Of a stretch of 8,335 bases of DNA, positions 5,436 through 8,335 are shown one piece after another. The DNA comes from Thermoleophilia bacterium (GTDB lineage: Bacteria > Actinomycetota > Thermoleophilia > Gaiellales > Gaiellaceae). The stretch lies in contig JAERMP010000210.1 of the NCBI GenBank assembly GCA_016844515.1, forward strand, positions 1 through 8,335, in the 5' to 3' direction. The translations under genes were made by a program, and so were the position numbers. Within the stretch, counting starts at the first letter, position 1. Every line of letters begins with the position of its first letter. The notes under the pieces are model-generated. The model worked only from the letters and a program-made list of their open reading frames with translations, searched no databases and was not told the origin of the DNA.

Positions 5436-6105
5436 CACATACGTCGTGGTCGAGCCCGATCCCGGGCGGCCTCTCGACTCTTTGCAGGTACATGCTCTCG
5501 TAGGCGAAGCCGACGGTATCGTGGAGGTGGCTTCCGCTGGCGTCGAGGAAATGTCGATCGTCATCTGGAACCCCGACGGCTCGCAGGCCGAGCTTTCGGG
5601 AAACGGCACCCGCATCGCCGCGGCCTGGCTCACCGAGCGCACGGGTGCTCGCCGGATCTCGGTTCACGTCGGCGAGCGTGAGATCGTCACCAGGGTGCTC
5701 GAGAGCGGCGATATCGAGCAGGACCTCGGCGAGGTGCGGGTCGGCTCGCGAGAAGTCGTCGCAGACACGGCTTTCGTCCCGGTGTCGGTGGGCAATCCAC
5801 ACGCGGTCATCGTCGGGGACCCTGCTGAGATCCAGCGCGTCGGGCCGCTGCTCGAAACGCATCCGCGATTCCCCGACCGCACGAACGTGCAGGTCGTCCG
5901 GATCGACGGCCCGGGCGAAGTCACGGCACGCGTCTGGGAACGCGGAGTGGGGGAGACATCATCGTCCGGGACGAGTGCAGTCGCCGTCGCAGCCGCGACC
6001 CACGGGGCGGGCGAGGTCCTCGTCCACTTTCCCGGCGGCGACCTCCGCGTGCACCTCGCGAATGGCCGCGCGCGTCTCACTGGGCCGGCCGAGCGCGTTT
6101 CCTAG
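5404..6105 (+). CDS. dapF: DapF-fold protein annotated as diaminopimelate epimerase, both catalytic cysteines absent
   Basis: DapF interconverts LL- and meso-diaminopimelate using two cysteines as acid and base. This 233-aa protein (E. coli DapF is 274) is clearly of the family: ALGNTYVVVE at 8-17, IWNPDGSQAELSGNGTR at 54-70, SVGNPHAVIV at 128-137, RTNVQVV at 159-165, and ERGVGETSSSGTSA at 179-192. The first cysteine, in GNGxRC, is Ile71 (ATC 5614-5616). The second, in GETxxCGT, is Ser188 (TCC 5965-5967). Both half-sites keep their surrounding glycines and the Glu of ERG. GGAGG at 5393-5397, six bases before ATG 5404, supports the start, which lies inside the miaA end. It may be a non-epimerase member of the fold (PhzF-like enzymes also lack the cysteines), an inactive protein, or an epimerase with other chemistry. 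The family is certain; the stated enzyme activity is doubtful. Confidence 0.85.
   Translation: MRSSVWSALGNTYVVVEPDPGRPLDSLQVHALVGEADGIVEVASAGVEEMSIVIWNPDGSQAELSGNGTRIAAAWLTERTGARRISVHVGEREIVTRVLESGDIEQDLGEVRVGSREVVADTAFVPVSVGNPHAVIVGDPAEIQRVGPLLETHPRFPDRTNVQVVRIDGPGEVTARVWERGVGETSSSGTSAVAVAAATHGAGEVLVHFPGGDLRVHLANGRARLTGPAERVS
6102..6105. other. Shared CTAG: overlapping stop codons of convergent genes
   Basis: dapF ends with TAG at 6103-6105 on the plus strand. The VOC gene ends with TAG read from 6104 to 6102 on the minus strand. The palindrome CTAG holds both stops, so no intergenic space or terminator separates the convergent operons. Confidence 0.95.
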
Positions 6106-6452
6106 CCCGGGTCCTCAGCGAGCTCGACGAGTCGCCCATCCGGGTCCCGAAGGTACGCCGAGCGTCCCCACGGATACTCCCGCGGCTCGACCAGAAACGG
6201 AACGCCGTGCGCGCTCAGCTCGTCGCACGCTGCGTCGAGATCCACGACCGAAAAGGCGAAGTGATCCTCGTTCGGAGGCCCGTTCTCCATGGCAGCCCCC
6301 CGCTCGTGCACGAGGAGCTTCGAATCTCCTGCGGCGAAGATCGCGCCGCCCGGCCATTCTGCGACCGGCTCGGCGCCGAGAAGACCGCGGTAGAAGGTCG
6401 CGGCTGCTGCTACGTCGTCGGTGAAGATCGCGACCTCGACGACATTCGTCAT
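6102..6452 (-). CDS. VOC / glyoxalase-fold small protein
   Basis: This 116-aa single-domain protein of the vicinal oxygen chelate fold could be a metal-dependent lyase, dioxygenase, isomerase or a resistance/binding protein; the substrate cannot be told. Typical features are VEVAIFTDDVAAAATFYRGLLG (5-26 region), NEDHFAFSVVDLDAACDEL (61-79) and the closing GRSAYLRDPDGRLVELAE. Likely metal-site residues are Glu6, His64 and Glu110, the usual VOC positions, though Glu replaces the common first His/Gln. Its ATG (6452-6450) overlaps the dapD TGA (6451-6449) as ATGA, so it is probably translated by coupling; no strong Shine-Dalgarno is seen. At its other end the TAG stop shares CTAG with the convergent dapF stop. 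Whether it serves the Dap pathway is unknown. Confidence 0.88.
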   Translation of the reverse strand: MTNVVEVAIFTDDVAAAATFYRGLLGAEPVAEWPGGAIFAAGDSKLLVHERGAAMENGPPNEDHFAFSVVDLDAACDELSAHGVPFLVEPREYPWGRSAYLRDPDGRLVELAEDPG

Positions 6453-7246
6453 GTCGCGATCTCGAATTCGCGCAGGACGTCGTTGAGGGAGGTCTTGAGA
6501 TCCGTCGACGCGCTGCGCTCGCCGACGATCAGCGCACACGGGAGGTCGTAGCGCCCGGCCGGGTACTCCTTCGGCCGTGTCCCGGGCAGAACCACCGAGC
6601 GCGGCGGTATGTAGCCACGGTGCTCGACCGGCTCGGGCCCGGTGACGTCGATCACCGGAATCGACGCCGACAGAACGACATTCGGTGCGATCACCGCTCC
6701 TTCTCCGACGACCACACCCTCGACGACGACGACGCGTGAGCCGAGGAAAGCGCCGTCCTCGACGATGACCGGCTGTGCCTGCGGCGGCTCGAGTACTCCG
6801 CCGATGCCGACGCCGCCGGAGAGGTGCACGTCGGCGCCGATCTGCGCGCAGGAGCCGACCGTCGCCCACGTGTCGACCATCGTGCGCGGGCCGACCCAGG
6901 CGCCGATGTTCACGAACCCCGGCATGAGGACGACGCCCTCGGACAGGAACGAGCCGTAGCGCGCGACGCCTGGAGGGACGACCCGAACGCCCCGCTCCGC
7001 ATAGTCCGCCTTCACCGGGATCTTGTCGAGGAAGTGGAGCCCGCCCACATCCATGGGCTCAACCTTCCGCAGCCGGAAGTAAAGGAGGATTGCCTTCTTC
7101 GCCCACTCGTTCACCATCCAGCCGGTTGTTGCCCGTTCGGCCACGCGCACTTCACCGCGATCGAGAAGCGCCACCGCCTCCTCGATCGGGACCGGATCGA
7201 GCTCGCCGCTCGCCCACAGCTCGTCGATACGCCGCGCCAGCTCCAT
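6449..7246 (-). CDS. dapD: 2,3,4,5-tetrahydropyridine-2,6-dicarboxylate N-succinyltransferase DapD
   Basis: DapD transfers succinyl from succinyl-CoA to tetrahydrodipicolinate, opening the succinylase branch to lysine and diaminopimelate. The 265-aa protein has a helical N-terminal domain (ALLDRGEVRVAER, WMVNEWAKKAILLYFRL) and a left-handed beta-helix of hexapeptide repeats. The highly conserved block MVDTWATVGSCAQIG (123-137) is followed by VHLSGGVGIGGVLEP (140-154), EVVEG-like VVVVEGVVV and the coenzyme-facing GYIPPRSVVLPGT. It resembles the E. coli type (274 aa) more than the longer mycobacterial type. ATG 7246 overlaps the dapE TGA as TGATG, so translation is coupled to dapE. Because of the dapE frameshift, the dapD frame is also open upstream to the window edge, giving a 600-codon frame in which DapD is the last 265 codons. 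The VOC gene follows with an ATGA overlap. Confidence 0.95.
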   Translation of the reverse strand: MELARRIDELWASGELDPVPIEEAVALLDRGEVRVAERATTGWMVNEWAKKAILLYFRLRKVEPMDVGGLHFLDKIPVKADYAERGVRVVPPGVARYGSFLSEGVVLMPGFVNIGAWVGPRTMVDTWATVGSCAQIGADVHLSGGVGIGGVLEPPQAQPVIVEDGAFLGSRVVVVEGVVVGEGAVIAPNVVLSASIPVIDVTGPEPVEHRGYIPPRSVVLPGTRPKEYPAGRYDLPCALIVGERSASTDLKTSLNDVLREFEIAT

Positions 7247-8335
7247 CACGCAGCATCTTCCACGATCGCGCCGCGGAGGAACCGCTCGAGCGTCTCGTAC
7301 GCCTGGACGAGCGCCGCAATCTCGACTCGCTCGTCCTGACGGTGTGCGTAGGCCGTATGACCGGGACCGAAGTTCACCGCGTCGATGCCGTTCGCAGTGA
7401 AGTCTGCGACGTTCGTCCAGGCCTGCTTGGGCTCGATTGCGAGGTTGCCGGCGGCGCTCAGCGCACGCACGAGGGCGGAGTCGGTGACGACCCGAGCGGG
7501 AGCGGCATTGCTCGAGATCTCGAGCGTCGCGCGCGCCGGAGTGAGCGAGCGGAGGTACGACTCCGCCTCGTCCGGGGTCCTCTTCCGGGGTCCGATCGGG
7601 TGGATAGCGCAGGTTGAGCGTCACAGTGGCCTCGCCCGGTATGACGTTGTCGGCGATCCCGGACTCGAACCGAGTCACGGATATGACCTCCTTGAACTCG
7701 AGACCGCCAACGACGGCGACGCGGGGCGCGAGCTCGAGGAAGCTCGGAAGTTCGGCAACTGCCCGCTCAATGGCGCTGTCGGCAAGCCACGGCCGTGCCG
7801 AGTGACCGCTTCTACCAGCGAAGACGAGTCGCGCGACGATGTTGCCGAGACAGCCGGCCTGAATCCGTCCATCGGTTGGCTCGAGGACGATCGCCAACGC
7901 GGTGTCGTGAATCGCGATTGACGCTTCGAAGAGCGCCGGAAGGGGGTTGTACTCGCCAGGCAGCTCCTCGCGTCCGAAGAGAACGAGCCCGACGTCGTAC
8001 GGTTCTGAAGATTCCTTCTGGAGATCGCGCACGAGCTCGATCGCGACCGCCAGGCCGCCCTTCATGTCGCTCGCACCGAGGCCGTGCACCGCGCCGTCCC
8101 GAATCGCGCCGGGTAGGTTGTCCTGCGCGGGCACCGTGTCGTAGTGCCCGGTGAGGACCACGAGCGGCACGTCACGCCGCTTCTCGGGAACGAAGAAGAA
8201 AGCCTCGTCGCCGGCGCACTCGACAGCGAGCCCGGAGGGGACCAGCGTCAAGATGTGCTTTCGAATCGCGTCCTCGTTCCGACTGACGGACGGGATGTCG
8301 ACCAGCTCGAGCGTCCGCGCGGCAAGGCGATCGGC
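7246..8335 (-). CDS. dapE: Succinyl-diaminopimelate desuccinylase DapE, 5' end outside window and reading frame broken
   Basis: DapE is a two-metal M20 peptidase-family enzyme that removes succinate from N-succinyl-LL-diaminopimelate. The visible protein starts ADRLAARTLELVDIPSVS, so only a few N-terminal residues are missing. Metal-site motifs are in order: GHYDTV (His64, Asp66, counted from the window edge), GASDMKGG (Asp90), REELPG (Glu123, Glu124) and LEPTDG (Glu152). The dimerisation domain has GRSGHSARPW. It is of the actinobacterial DapE sequence type. After DRTPEE (about residue 252) the frame shifts at a 13-bp tandem duplication. Removing one copy restores AESYLRSLTPA, NLAIEPKQAWTNVADF and FGPGHTAYAHRQDE, the last holding the C-terminal metal His, ending at TGA 7248-7246. 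As written, the product loses its C-terminal catalytic part and continues into the dapD frame. A sequencing or assembly artefact or a true mutation are both possible. Confidence 0.9.
7566..7591. repeat. 13-bp imperfect tandem duplication inside dapE
   Basis: CCTCGTCCGGGGT (7566-7578) is followed directly by CCTCTTCCGGGGT (7579-7591); they differ at one base (G 7570 against T 7583). Read on the minus strand, the copies encode the RTPDE and RTPEE versions of the same peptide. The extra 13 bases shift the dapE frame by one. Confidence 0.95.

Noticed and set aside
1..8335. tRNA or rRNA genes, CRISPR arrays, insertion sequences and attachment sites
   Set aside because: No cloverleaf with a T-loop, no regularly spaced repeats, and no transposase or integrase motifs were found when reading both strands. 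The window is a dense housekeeping region.

Overview
This is a high-GC bacterial chromosome segment carrying housekeeping genes. It reads as an actinobacterium of a deep-branching class such as Thermoleophilia. That placement is an inference from three things: heavy use of GAG, CTC and CGC codons, an RNase Y gene, and a DapE of the actinobacterial sequence type next to a recA-recX-rny-miaB-miaA-dapF gene order. No mobile element, CRISPR array, tRNA or rRNA was seen.

Plus strand, left to right: the 3' end of recA (2-283), recX (307-747), a 230-base leader with tight stem-loops (748-977), rny for RNase Y (978-2510), a GNAT acetyltransferase (about 2552-3031), miaB (3115-4439, reading frame broken near 3729-3755), miaA (4548-5435) and dapF (5404-6105). 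Minus strand, right to left: dapE (8335 to 7246, start outside the window, frame broken by a 13-bp tandem duplication at 7566-7591), dapD (7246-6449) and a small VOC/glyoxalase-fold protein (6452-6102). The two blocks converge, and the dapF and VOC stop codons share one CTAG.

Themes: DNA repair (RecA and its modulator RecX), mRNA decay (RNase Y), tRNA A37 modification (MiaA adds the isopentenyl group, MiaB the methylthio group), and the succinylase branch of diaminopimelate/lysine synthesis (DapD, DapE, DapF) for peptidoglycan and lysine.

The main points to check are these. (1) The DapF homologue has both catalytic cysteine positions replaced, Ile71 and Ser188, while much of the substrate-binding framework remains. 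(2) dapE is disrupted by an imperfect 13-bp tandem duplication, and the shifted frame runs open into dapD, giving a misleading 600-codon frame. (3) miaB carries a one-base frame loss beside a C5 run, and the wrong frame stays open to 4551. (4) The rny leader can be drawn as a compact three-way junction followed by more hairpins, the last of which covers the Shine-Dalgarno. (5) A possible Trp-Trp leader peptide overlaps the miaA start.
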